Made by a program: the position numbers and the translations under genes. A DNA stretch of 64,000 nucleotides from Clostridiaceae bacterium. GTDB taxonomy: Bacteria > Bacillota > Clostridia > Oscillospirales > Butyricicoccaceae. The stretch is from positions 62,001-126,000 of the forward strand of contig QXXE01000001.1 of the NCBI GenBank assembly GCA_009911355.1, in the 5' to 3' direction. Below are positions 26,106-34,027 of this stretch, one piece after another; the stretch's first letter is position 1; every line of letters begins with the position of its first letter. Under the pieces are notes generated by a model. That model had not been told where the DNA came from and ran no database searches. It was given only the letters and a program-made list of their open reading frames with translations.

Positions 26106-27764
26106 TCATCCAACCTCCTTTTTGATCTGCTGCAACAATTCCTGATGATACGCAATTTCATTCCGGAAATTGAAATCGATCACGATTCGCTTATCCTCAT
26201 AAATATGGATCTTATCGATCAGCGAGACGATCATCTCACGGGTCAGCTCCTGAACGTTCCGGTGACGGGCAAATTCTTTCGCCCATGCCCGGCTTCCCGA
26301 CATTTCGAGCACCAAAAGGTTCCGCTTTTCCTGAATCCCTTCGATGGACTGCTTTGCGGTTTCGATCAAGCCAGTGTACTTGCGGCGCATCTGGTCATAC
26401 TCCTCTTTGTCGATCATTTCGTCATGCAGCGCCTCCAGCAGCTTCATCCGGAACGCCTGATAGTCCTCCAGCTCCTTTTCTTTCTCTGCAAGCATCACAT
26501 CCAGCCGCCGGGTTTTCGCAGCCATCAGGTCGCTTGCCCCAACTGCGGAGAGCAGTTCGTCCAGTTCCACCACCATTGCAATTTGCTGCCGTACAGCATG
26601 AAGTACCGCCGCTTCCAGCTTTTCCTGCGAAAAGCTGTGGCTGCTGCAAGAGTGGTCACGCTTATAAGTAGAACACACATAATAATAAAAGGTGTTGTTC
26701 CCACGCTTGACACTCCGGCGGCACATGGCGCGGTGGCAGTCTCCGCAGTACAGGATTCCGGCAAGCGGCTGCACCGTCTTTTCCAGCGGTGAGGTGCGCG
26801 TATCACGGTTCAGCATCCGCTGTACCATCTGGAACAAATGCTCGCTGATGATTGCCTCATGGTTCTGCTCTGCAATGACCCACTCGCTTTCCTTACGGGT
26901 GCGCATCTGCTTCACCTTATAATTGGGCGTCCCACGTTTCCCCTGCACCAGTGTACCGATGTAAACGGGATTCTCCAGAATCTTTCGTACTGTCATAGAC
27001 GTCCATTCGCAGCTTCCCGCCTTTTGAAAGCCGGATTTATAATTTAACCCCTGCTGGCGTTTATATTGTGACGGCGGGAGAACACCCTCTGCGTTCAGAT
27101 ACTGTGCAATTGCCTGCTGACTGTAGCCCTTGACTTTCAGGTTGAAAATCGCTTTCACGATTTCCGCTGCGTATTCATCAATGACCAGCTGATGCTTATC
27201 CTCTGGCGATTTGAAATATCCGTAGCACGCAAATGCCCCCAGAAATTCGCCCTTGCTGCGCTGGACACGGAACTGCGCACGCAGCTTCTTCGACAGGCCG
27301 CGGCAGTAATCCTCATTCATGATGTTCTTGATCGGGATAATCAGGTCATCCGAAGCACTTGACTGGGTACTGTCGATATCGTCGTTGATGGAGATAAACC
27401 GAACACCCATCGCCGGGAACGTCATTTCAAGGTATCTGCCGGTTTCAATGTACTCACGGCCAAGCCGTGACAGGTCCTTTACAATGACGCAGTTTGCACG
27501 CCCGCTTTTGACCGCTTCCAGAACGGCGCAAAAGCCGGGGCGGTCATAGTTGGTGCCAGTATAGCCGTCATCGTACTCCTCGCCGACCAGCACCATGTCC
27601 TTATGCCTGGCGACGTACTCCCGCACGAGCTTGCGTTGGTTCGCGATACTCTCACTCTCTGACCGTTTCGCGAGCTTGGAAAGCCGATAGTAACCAATGA
27701 CTTCGCACAGTGGGGTGTCATGATTCGTAACGCTTTCTGTATTTGAAGACAAAAAAGCAGCCAT
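26106..27764 (-). CDS. Large serine recombinase 1
   Basis: A 552-residue protein with catalytic Ser in IGYYRLS (residue 29), VKDLSRLGREY, DGYTGTNYDRPG, recombinase domain, zinc ribbon (CGDCHRAM ... CSTYKRDHSC) and coiled coil. The ATG at 27764 follows TTAGGAGG; a TTG two codons earlier is unlikely. It is the first gene of the recombinase trio, about 150 bp after a DUF6870-type gene. Confidence 0.9.
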   Translation of the reverse strand: MAAFLSSNTESVTNHDTPLCEVIGYYRLSKLAKRSESESIANQRKLVREYVARHKDMVLVGEEYDDGYTGTNYDRPGFCAVLEAVKSGRANCVIVKDLSRLGREYIETGRYLEMTFPAMGVRFISINDDIDSTQSSASDDLIIPIKNIMNEDYCRGLSKKLRAQFRVQRSKGEFLGAFACYGYFKSPEDKHQLVIDEYAAEIVKAIFNLKVKGYSQQAIAQYLNAEGVLPPSQYKRQQGLNYKSGFQKAGSCEWTSMTVRKILENPVYIGTLVQGKRGTPNYKVKQMRTRKESEWVIAEQNHEAIISEHLFQMVQRMLNRDTRTSPLEKTVQPLAGILYCGDCHRAMCRRSVKRGNNTFYYYVCSTYKRDHSCSSHSFSQEKLEAAVLHAVRQQIAMVVELDELLSAVGASDLMAAKTRRLDVMLAEKEKELEDYQAFRMKLLEALHDEMIDKEEYDQMRRKYTGLIETAKQSIEGIQEKRNLLVLEMSGSRAWAKEFARHRNVQELTREMIVSLIDKIHIYEDKRIVIDFNFRNEIAYHQELLQQIKKEVG

Positions 27765-27911
27765 AAACAAACCTCCTAAAATGAAATCGTCAGGAAATTT
27801 GTTTCTGGCTGTTATCCCTTGCGGCAGTGCCGCCTTTATTGACCACCTTTATTATGGACGTTTTTCCCGGCGTTGTCAACAGGGGATTTCAATTTCCCAA
27901 CATCTTCCTTC

Positions 27912-28142
27912 TCAATCCAGGCTGCACGCGTAAGCCTGAAGCCGCTCCTGCAAGCTGATCGGGGTATTGGCATACCCAATGCCAACGACGATGCCATCAT
28001 CGATGTAGCAATAGGGGTTCCCGATCTGCTCCACATAGCTTTTAATACGCTCCTCACGTGAGAGCGCCATGTCGATTTGAACACTGTTGATGTCACGAAG
28101 TTCTGTGCGGTCAATGCTTCTTACATCAATTCCAATATCCAT
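27912..28142 (-). CDS. DUF6870-type small protein
   Basis: A 76-residue protein (MDIGIDVRSIDRTELRDINS...) resembling the DUF6870 family found beside recombinases in Bacillota mobile elements. The conserved middle is EQIGNPYCYIDDGIVVGIGY. RBS GAGGAGG. The function is unknown; its place directly before the recombinases suggests a regulatory or excision-accessory role. A second overlapping frame (27836-28114) was judged spurious. Confidence 0.7.
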   Translation of the reverse strand: MDIGIDVRSIDRTELRDINSVQIDMALSREERIKSYVEQIGNPYCYIDDGIVVGIGYANTPISLQERLQAYACSLD

Positions 28143-28164
28143 AAAGCCTCCTCATTCCGTTAAG

Positions 28165-28211
28165 ATTATATTTTCCAAAATTTTGCAGTCTATGCGTATG
28201 AAAACTGCAAA
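28165..28211 (-). promoter_or_regulatory. Candidate promoter and inverted repeat upstream of the recombinase group
   Basis: On the minus strand TAGACT (28193-28188), 17 bp, TATAAT (28170-28165). The -35 side overlaps one arm of an 8-bp inverted repeat TTTGCAGT / ACTGCAAA (28182-28189 and 28204-28211), a possible operator. Confidence 0.45.
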
Positions 28212-28216
28212 TTGCT

Positions 28217-28577
28217 ATGAAAAAAAGGACAAATCCAACAGGCGGCTGGCACCGCACCATTGATCCACCGCATAAGCTCAGCTCTGCTAAATGCCGCAGA
28301 CCAGCCCCCGTCCAGGAGCCCTACCCATCTCGGGCCGGAAGTATCTGTTTCATACAGGTCGTTGCAGAAGGACGTGCCGCTGTCCCTTTTGCATCTGGTT
28401 AATCGCTCCCCCGATTGCCTCCTTCCTCAGTGGTTCCCCGCGCCCAGTGCGCACCGCTCGCTGCATGAATTCGTTTGTTGGTGTCCCATATTTAATTTTC
28501 AAGGTGCAGAAGCCGGTTGCCGGCCTGCCAAAAGCCACCCGCTATGGATGGCTTCGGGCAGACCATCAAAGAGATTC
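28217..28577 (-). ncRNA. Structured non-coding segment A (relative of 55919-56170)
   Basis: No credible gene lies in these ~360 bases. Within 28239-28400 several blocks align with the segment at 55919-56170: CGGCTGGCA-CCGC...CCATT...TCCAC, CCCGTCCA, and CGGAAGT...GGTCGT.GC...GTGCC, ending in ATCTGGTT. On the minus strand the segment ends with GGA-TTTG-TCC followed by T7, so minus-strand transcription is more likely. Near 28530-28560 a GCCATCC/GGGTGGC hairpin could terminate the sigma/HTH operon. The RNA class is not identified. Confidence 0.5.
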
Positions 28578-28832
28578 TCAGATATTAAAGTTATACAGGA
28601 TCGCGTGGATCAGGTCGTTTTCGATCTGCTGACAGATACAAGGGTCTGCGACCGAATAAGATAATCCCGTTTCCTCACGGAACCGGCGCATCGCGAGCCG
28701 TCGGATCATCGGGCGATATTCCGCAAGGATTTGCTGAATCGCAAAATAGTCGCCGCTTTTTGCCGCTACAATCGTGCCATATGCAACCTTCGGGCGATAG
28801 GGGGTGCTATGTTTGTGTTTTTTCCTGCTCAT
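28578..28832 (-). CDS. ICE-type helix-turn-helix protein
   Basis: An 84-residue basic protein (MSRKKHKHSTPYRPKVAYG...) with the AAKSGDYFAIQQILAEYRPMI helix-turn-helix segment typical of small HTH proteins of Tn916-like elements. Its ATG overlaps the stop of the sigma-like gene upstream (ATGA), so the pair is translationally coupled, as in Tn916-type integrative elements. Likely a regulator of element functions. Confidence 0.75.
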   Translation of the reverse strand: MSRKKHKHSTPYRPKVAYGTIVAAKSGDYFAIQQILAEYRPMIRRLAMRRFREETGLSYSVADPCICQQIENDLIHAILYNFNI

Positions 28833-29242
28833 GAAAATTCCTCCATTAAATCACGTAAATTGTCCAGTGCAGCTTGGCGGTTGTACTGTACCGTAGACTT
28901 TGCCATTTCGAGAAAATCTGCGATTTCCAAATCCGTGTAGCCGAATATGTAATAAAGCAGAATAATGCTGCGCTGCCTGTATTTCAGCTGTTCCAGTGCC
29001 GCAGCCAATGTCGGATGATAGATCGGTACATCCGTGTTAGCGATGCGGAACCACCCTGATGGGAACATTTCCGGTTCTGCAATCAAATAGATATCATTTT
29101 CCGTAATATCGGACAAAGACACTTCACGATCAGAGTAGCGGTGCAGCTCACGGAATGCGTTTTGTGCGGCCTTTTCAATCGCACCAACGCAAAATGCAGC
29201 AAACCGCTTTTCGCAGCTTTGTTGATATTCTAAAGGGGGCAT
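28829..29242 (-). CDS. Sigma-70-like factor of mobile elements
   Basis: A 137-residue protein with a sigma region 4-type C-terminus (LEQLKYRQRSIILLYYIFGY, then TDLEIADFLEMAKSTVQYNR, an HTH). ATG 29242 has GGGGGTGAG upstream; a longer in-frame extension to 29347 has no RBS. This sigma/HTH pair is a hallmark of Bacillota integrative elements, where it is thought to control transfer or excision genes. Confidence 0.78.
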   Translation of the reverse strand: MPPLEYQQSCEKRFAAFCVGAIEKAAQNAFRELHRYSDREVSLSDITENDIYLIAEPEMFPSGWFRIANTDVPIYHPTLAAALEQLKYRQRSIILLYYIFGYTDLEIADFLEMAKSTVQYNRQAALDNLRDLMEEFS

Positions 29243-29354
29243 GGTCTCACCCCCTTTCTTTCCCTCTATATATACAGCTGCCTCTAAGTGGCTAAAAAAC
29301 CAAGTTTTCCCTGAGAAATTTTTTCTTTTTTCGCCTTTCATTTCCAAATTTCCA

Positions 29355-29392
29355 AAAGAAAAGCACCGCGAAACCGAAGTTTGCGGTGCTTA
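29355..29392 (-). terminator. Terminator of the leftward replication-type operon
   Basis: On the minus strand AAGCACCGC...GCGGTGCTT followed by TTCTTTT, about 15 bp past the VWA gene stop. Confidence 0.75.
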
Positions 29393-29406
29393 TGCCGAGT
29401 TAAAAG

Positions 29407-30999
29407 TTAGATATTCTTATTAAAAAGTTCTTTTTCGATGTTTTCCACGTCGATTTTATCATCAATCAATGAACCAGTCGCTAGGATGCGTTCACAGAAA
29501 GATTTCAGTGAAAAATCGTCGGCATCACCCATGTCAAGCAAAATCCCCTGTACAGTGACAAGGAACTCCGACTGGAAATAGGCAAACCGCTTGCGGAAAT
29601 CCTCGCTGATCCTGCACAGGCCATCCGTGATGAAGATGATGTCAGCAGTCTCAAACTCCTGCTCGGCAATCAGCTTCATCGAAGCCTCCAACGGAGCCTC
29701 AAAGTTGGTGCCGCCGTCGAAGAAATGTTCGGCAGCTTGCAGGACATCCTCCGTTGTGTACTGGCCGGGCAAGAACAGGCTGGTTTCAACCTCATCGTAG
29801 GAGGAGAAATGTACGATAGCAAACTTGCGCTTGTCGTGAGCGCAGATATTCAGCATCGCCAGCGCGAATGCTTTGCCCCACGCAGCCTTCTCTCCCTCGG
29901 TCGAGCCGGATTCATCCAGACAGACGATGATATCGCCCATACCTTTCCGAATCTTTTCGCGGCGGGCATACTGCTTCAGGGAACCGTTCGCCAGTCGGCG
30001 CAGGAACAAGGTCGTGGTCTCCGGCGTGGCCAGCATTGCAAGCTCACCGGAAAGCACATTCTTCAAATCCTTGCCCAGCGTCAGGCTGTATTTTTCGCCA
30101 CGCCCGTAGTGATAGGCGTTGTGGCGCAGGCCAGAGATCATTTCCATCATGCGCCCCAGATGCCGCATAATTGCCAGCAGCTGCGGGTTATTGCGCAGCC
30201 GTTTCAGCAATTCAAGGTTCTCCTTGTTCTTGCGTGGCGTGCCTTCGCCGGTTCCCCAACAGGTTTCTGCCATGCGCGTGAACGCAGCCGTTTCCGCCGC
30301 CGCCTTCGCAGCTTCGGAGATACACTGGCTGATCGACTGCCCTTCCTTTATACATTGAAGGTTCAGCAGTTCAGCAACCGCTTGCGCCTGTTTGCACAGA
30401 TTAGCAGCCTGTTCCGCCAGATGAAGCAGTTCAGGGCTGGGCTTGCCGCCCGATGCACTGGAAGAAGCTCCATTCTGTGCTAACATTTCGCATAGAAGTA
30501 CAAGCAGATGATCGCGCTGCTGCTCCAGCCGTTCCAGCACCTTCATTTTTCCTTTGCCCGCGCCATCCAAAGCACGCTTTAAGGATTCGACTGCATCCGG
30601 GATTCGCTCAATAAAGGAAACCGCCGCTTCAAACGCGGACAGCTCATGCCCCTCGCATTTTGCGCGGATTTCCTCAAACTCCGGTGTTGCAAGCAGCTGC
30701 TCCAAAATCCGCAGATTACATTCACGGGCTTCGACTGTCAGCCGCGACTTATCCGTAAAGCGCAGGTTCAACGAGTAAAAGCACTGGAACACATCACGGG
30801 CAAGCTCCTCAGCGGTGCTCAGGTTCAGCTTGCTTTCTGCCAATCGCATCCGGTCATCCTGCTGGTAGAGGTCGGAATAAATCATGTCCTCCAAACCAGC
30901 GGAGCGGGTCAGCCGGTTCGTTTTGGAGTGGTTCGGCGGGGAATCCAGCGGCAAACCTGCCGCAAGGATATCTTCCAGAGTTAAAAAACGGATTCGCAT
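29407..30999 (-). CDS. VWA-domain protein (ViaA/CoxE-like)
   Basis: A 530-residue protein. Residues 1-350 are helical and unknown; from about 355 there is a von Willebrand A domain with the MIDAS motif DESGS (IIVCLDESGSTEGEK) and later T and D ligands (FDGGTNFEAP, FITDGL). Such proteins pair with MoxR AAA+ ATPases (RavA-ViaA) to remodel client proteins. Here the partner ATPase lies two genes upstream with ssb between, so a role in handling replication or repair complexes of the element is possible. It is the last gene of the operon. Confidence 0.8.
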   Translation of the reverse strand: MRIRFLTLEDILAAGLPLDSPPNHSKTNRLTRSAGLEDMIYSDLYQQDDRMRLAESKLNLSTAEELARDVFQCFYSLNLRFTDKSRLTVEARECNLRILEQLLATPEFEEIRAKCEGHELSAFEAAVSFIERIPDAVESLKRALDGAGKGKMKVLERLEQQRDHLLVLLCEMLAQNGASSSASGGKPSPELLHLAEQAANLCKQAQAVAELLNLQCIKEGQSISQCISEAAKAAAETAAFTRMAETCWGTGEGTPRKNKENLELLKRLRNNPQLLAIMRHLGRMMEMISGLRHNAYHYGRGEKYSLTLGKDLKNVLSGELAMLATPETTTLFLRRLANGSLKQYARREKIRKGMGDIIVCLDESGSTEGEKAAWGKAFALAMLNICAHDKRKFAIVHFSSYDEVETSLFLPGQYTTEDVLQAAEHFFDGGTNFEAPLEASMKLIAEQEFETADIIFITDGLCRISEDFRKRFAYFQSEFLVTVQGILLDMGDADDFSLKSFCERILATGSLIDDKIDVENIEKELFNKNI

Positions 31000-31018
31000 A
31001 GGAATCTCCTTTCAAACG

Positions 31019-31048
31019 GCGCGGAGCGAGGAAAATTCCCCGCTCCGC
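31019..31048. repeat. Intercistronic hairpin between ssb and the VWA gene
   Basis: GCGGAGCGAGG / CCCCGCTCCGC, no T-run. It may stabilise or process the mRNA rather than terminate it. Confidence 0.5.
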
Positions 31049-31054
31049 ATGGTC

Positions 31055-31540
31055 TTACAATGGATTTGTCAGGTCAAAATCCGGAGGGTCAAACCCTGCG
31101 CCGAAATCCGGGATATCCATGCTTTCCGCAGGATTCGACGGTGCGGGTGCAGACTGCGTATGCGCAGCCTGTGCAGATGCAGGTTGCGGGGCAGGCTTCG
31201 CCTGTGCCGCATTCTGCGGTGCAGTGTCCTTCGGCTTTGCATCAAGGAACGAGATTTCGCCTGCAATGACCTCAAAAACCTTTTTCCTTTCCTTCTCGGC
31301 AGTCTCCCACGTGCGCCACTGGGCGCGACCGGCGACTGCAACCAAGCGACCTTTGGTCAAATGCTTCATCACGGTATCTGCGGTCTTGTCGAACGCGATC
31401 ACGTCGAAGAAGTCCGAGTTCGGTTCGCCCTCGCGCTTGTAGGGGCGGTCAACCGCCATGCGGAAACGTGCCCGCGGGTGTTCACCCTTGCCGCGCTCGG
31501 GGTCTTTTACCAGACGTCCGACTAATACGATCTTATTCAT
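31055..31540 (-). CDS. ssb: Single-stranded DNA-binding protein (element-encoded)
   Basis: A 161-residue SSB with an OB-fold at residues 1-105 (MNKIVLVGRLVKDPE, ...FFDVIAFDKTADTVMKHLTKG) and a Pro/Ala/Gln-rich tail ending in acidic residues (DIPDFGAGFDPPDFDLTNPL). The terminal Asp/Phe/Pro tip resembles the partner-binding tail of SSBs. It is part of the element's replication and recombination operon. Confidence 0.93.
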   Translation of the reverse strand: MNKIVLVGRLVKDPERGKGEHPRARFRMAVDRPYKREGEPNSDFFDVIAFDKTADTVMKHLTKGRLVAVAGRAQWRTWETAEKERKKVFEVIAGEISFLDAKPKDTAPQNAAQAKPAPQPASAQAAHTQSAPAPSNPAESMDIPDFGAGFDPPDFDLTNPL

Positions 31541-31578
31541 AAGGTCTCCTCTCTCATTAGGTTCATTGGACCAGAAGT

Positions 31579-32931
31579 TTACACAGAAAACTGTTTCAGC
31601 TCCGCCAGCGAAATGTACGTGAATGACGACGCAGTATGTGCGCTGCGGCTGATGTCCTCCAGCTTGTCCAGTGTAACGGTCAGCAAATCAGCGCCCGCGC
31701 CGTTTGCCGTCTGCTGGATGGACAGCCATTCGTCATAAAGCTGCACCATTTCTTTGCGGAAGCTCTGCATCGCGCGTGCGGTCTGCCCAGCCTGCTGATA
31801 GGCCGCGAGCTGGTTTTGCGCCCGTTGCACCAGCGCATCAAGACTTGTCTTGAGCGGGTTCACGCAGGTATGCTTCAGGATTTCCGAAATCTTCTCGATT
31901 TCCTGCGGTTCATTCCAGAGGTAATTTTTCAGCCACAGCAGATCAGACGGCTGCACGGAATCATGACCATTCAGCCACGCCGCTGCGCGTGCGATTGCAC
32001 CGTAGTTGAGAAATTTCCGGTCGGAAACGATGATTTCATTCCGGCGCAGTTCACAAAGCAGGTCATCCATAAGCTGGTTGATTTCCTCTGGGATGGTAAC
32101 GCTTTCAGCTTCCGTCTGCATTGCATACAGCTCATCCAGCGTAATCGTCGCGGCTGTGGCTGCTCCCTGTGAGGGCTGTTGCTTCCGGCGCAGCATTTCC
32201 AGACGGTTTGCCCGTTCGGAGATGTTCTGTGTCACAACTTTCAGCGCGAAACGGTCATGCAGTGGCGCAAGAATCTGCTCCTCGGGATTGCGGAAGTTTG
32301 GAATCTCATTCGATGCCGCGAAGAATGAAATCGTCGGAATCGAGATCGTGCGTCCCTCATTGGTGTACTTGCGTTCGTTGAGCGCAGTCAGCAGCGAGTT
32401 CAGCACCCCGTCGTTCGACTTGTAGATTTCATCAAGGAACGAAATGTGCGCTTCTGGAATCTTGCCCGCCGTGATGATTTCCGGCGTGCCGCCGTTCAGC
32501 TCGGCAAGCGTTTTCCGGTACTGCGCGACATTTTCGGTCAGCAGTGCAAGCCGCTGCCGTTCCGCTTCGCTGGGAGCACTGCGGAAATTTTCCGCTGCCT
32601 GTTCCAGCTCTGCACGCATCGCCTGATACTGCGCATCCGCAGCCAGCGCCGATGCAGGAACCGCGCCGGGAATCAGGCTCGACAGGTCAAGCCGTCCGAA
32701 CAGGGCTTCTTCATCGGTCTGCTTGGAGAGCAGGCGCTCAAAGCGCTTCGCACCAACAATGCGTTCGCAAAAAGCGGTGATAACATAGCTTTTTGCCTGC
32801 CCGGGTGCGCCCAGAATGAACAGGTTTACCCGTGCCAGCAACGCCATTGCAATGCAAAAAATCAATTCGGTGCGCTCTGCGACCTCTTTCTCCAAATCGC
32901 CCATCACAGCAATCATTTTCTCACGCAGCAT
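31579..32931 (-). CDS. MoxR-type AAA+ ATPase (RavA-like)
   Basis: A 450-residue AAA+ protein with Walker A GAPGQAKS (41-48), Walker B FLDEIYKSN near 165, sensor 1 FFAASNEIPN near 203, and an Arg-finger region LAPLHDRFALK. The helical insertion (about 85-150) fits RavA/MoxR. It probably works with the VWA protein encoded two genes downstream. The start overlaps the end of the upstream small gene by 11 bp. Confidence 0.88.
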   Translation of the reverse strand: MLREKMIAVMGDLEKEVAERTELIFCIAMALLARVNLFILGAPGQAKSYVITAFCERIVGAKRFERLLSKQTDEEALFGRLDLSSLIPGAVPASALAADAQYQAMRAELEQAAENFRSAPSEAERQRLALLTENVAQYRKTLAELNGGTPEIITAGKIPEAHISFLDEIYKSNDGVLNSLLTALNERKYTNEGRTISIPTISFFAASNEIPNFRNPEEQILAPLHDRFALKVVTQNISERANRLEMLRRKQQPSQGAATAATITLDELYAMQTEAESVTIPEEINQLMDDLLCELRRNEIIVSDRKFLNYGAIARAAAWLNGHDSVQPSDLLWLKNYLWNEPQEIEKISEILKHTCVNPLKTSLDALVQRAQNQLAAYQQAGQTARAMQSFRKEMVQLYDEWLSIQQTANGAGADLLTVTLDKLEDISRSAHTASSFTYISLAELKQFSV

Positions 32932-33220
32932 GATAGTCTCCTTTCTCGTCGAGGGCTGCCAGCGTCAGGCGTGCGCCCAGCTGATAGCCACGGATGAATG
33001 CAGTTTCGCTTTCCATGTCCGCACTCTGGGCAAGCAGGCCCAGCAGCTTGTCCGTCAGAATCCTTGCGTCCTCTGGCTGGATGGACTGCAAAAGTGTCCG
33101 GACAGTGGTGATATCTTTCATCACTTCGCTATAGTCCTTGCGGATAGGGGCATCCTCGGAAGGAATGATATGCCCCTGCCAAAGCTCCATCAGAACCTTT
33201 TCCGGTATGGATGTTCTCAT
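32921..33220 (-). CDS. DUF6809-like small protein
   Basis: A 99-residue helical protein (MRTSIPEKVLMELWQGHI...). The C-terminal helix FIRGYQLGARLTLAAL resembles the 'F-x-x-G-F-x-L-G' end of DUF6809 proteins, common and uncharacterised in Clostridia mobile elements. It overlaps both neighbours by a few bases. Confidence 0.65.
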   Translation of the reverse strand: MRTSIPEKVLMELWQGHIIPSEDAPIRKDYSEVMKDITTVRTLLQSIQPEDARILTDKLLGLLAQSADMESETAFIRGYQLGARLTLAALDEKGDYHAA

Positions 33221-33603
33221 GCCGCAGCCTCCTCCCAGTCGTCCAGCTCCGCGAACTCCGCAGGGATGAAATCGTACAGCGAGCGTCCGCTGGCATCGAC
33301 TTTATCAAGGCTCAGGACGTGCGGACGGCGCATTGCCGACTTCACGCCGTTGCTCAGCGCGGAGCGCATTTTCCACCATGCGATGGTCGAGAACTTGTAC
33401 TGCTGCAAAGCAGGATTCTCCATGTACTTCTGCGCCGCCAGCACCAGCGCAAGTGCGCATTCGCCGTAGGCGTCATAGGCCGGGTCAAAGACCTGAATGC
33501 CAGCACCTTTAATCACGCGCTCGATCAGATGGTGATGCTGCTCCACGAGCCGCTTTTCCGCATTCGTAAGGGGTCTGTTCAAAGATTTCGCTGTCATAAT
33601 CAT
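33217..33603 (-). CDS. Sigma region 2-like protein
   Basis: A 128-residue protein whose core AYDAYGECALALVLAAQKYM ... YKFSTIAWWKMRSALSN resembles sigma-70 region 2 (the 'FSTYAWWWIRQAI' type segment), without a recognisable region 4. RBS AAGGAGG; the start overlaps the upstream stop (ATGA). It may recruit RNA polymerase to element promoters or be a repurposed domain. Confidence 0.6.
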   Translation of the reverse strand: MIMTAKSLNRPLTNAEKRLVEQHHHLIERVIKGAGIQVFDPAYDAYGECALALVLAAQKYMENPALQQYKFSTIAWWKMRSALSNGVKSAMRRPHVLSLDKVDASGRSLYDFIPAEFAELDDWEEAAA

Positions 33604-34001
33604 GCTGCCTCCTTCATTTCGTTCGTCGTTTTCTCATAAACCGTGAGCACAAAGTTAAAATCGACTGTGTTCACCATGCAGCGCAGGCGGTAATCGTTCA
33701 CCTTGCCTGCGATAGCAAACTCGTAGGTCGAGCACCAGAAGCCGGAGATTTTCGCGTCCGGGTAGCTCGCGCAGGCACGCGCCATGCTCTTCAGGTCATG
33801 CAGCATCCCACGGCGCAGCGTGCGCAAGGTGCGGTTTGCCTCGTTGATGCATTCCTGTGTCAGCAGGTGGCTTTGGATCGGGAACCATGTGACAGACGGC
33901 TTCCCGTGGATCGTGCCGGTCGCGGTCAGCAGGCGCAGTGCGCTGTCGCTGGCGATTGTGCGACGGCAGCGTACAGCCGGGTACAAACGGATCTTTTTCA
34001 T
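33600..34001 (-). CDS. Element protein of unknown function (133 aa)
   Basis: A basic 133-residue protein (MKKIRLYPAVRCRRTIA...) with no domain I recognise. No signal or membrane segment. It sits in the operon between the DnaN-like clamp and the sigma-like gene, with RBS GAGGA and a coupled downstream start. Confidence 0.6.
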   Translation of the reverse strand: MKKIRLYPAVRCRRTIASDSALRLLTATGTIHGKPSVTWFPIQSHLLTQECINEANRTLRTLRRGMLHDLKSMARACASYPDAKISGFWCSTYEFAIAGKVNDYRLRCMVNTVDFNFVLTVYEKTTNEMKEAA

Positions 34002-34027
34002 GCAAAATTCCTCATTTCTATAAAAAA

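Noticed and set aside
27836-28114. 92-codon frame overlapping the DUF6870-type gene
   Set aside because: Different frame, no RBS; the 27912-28142 frame has a strong RBS and a recognisable family.
28217-28577. Group II intron remnant
   Set aside because: No domain V-like hairpin or conserved intron 5' end could be found.
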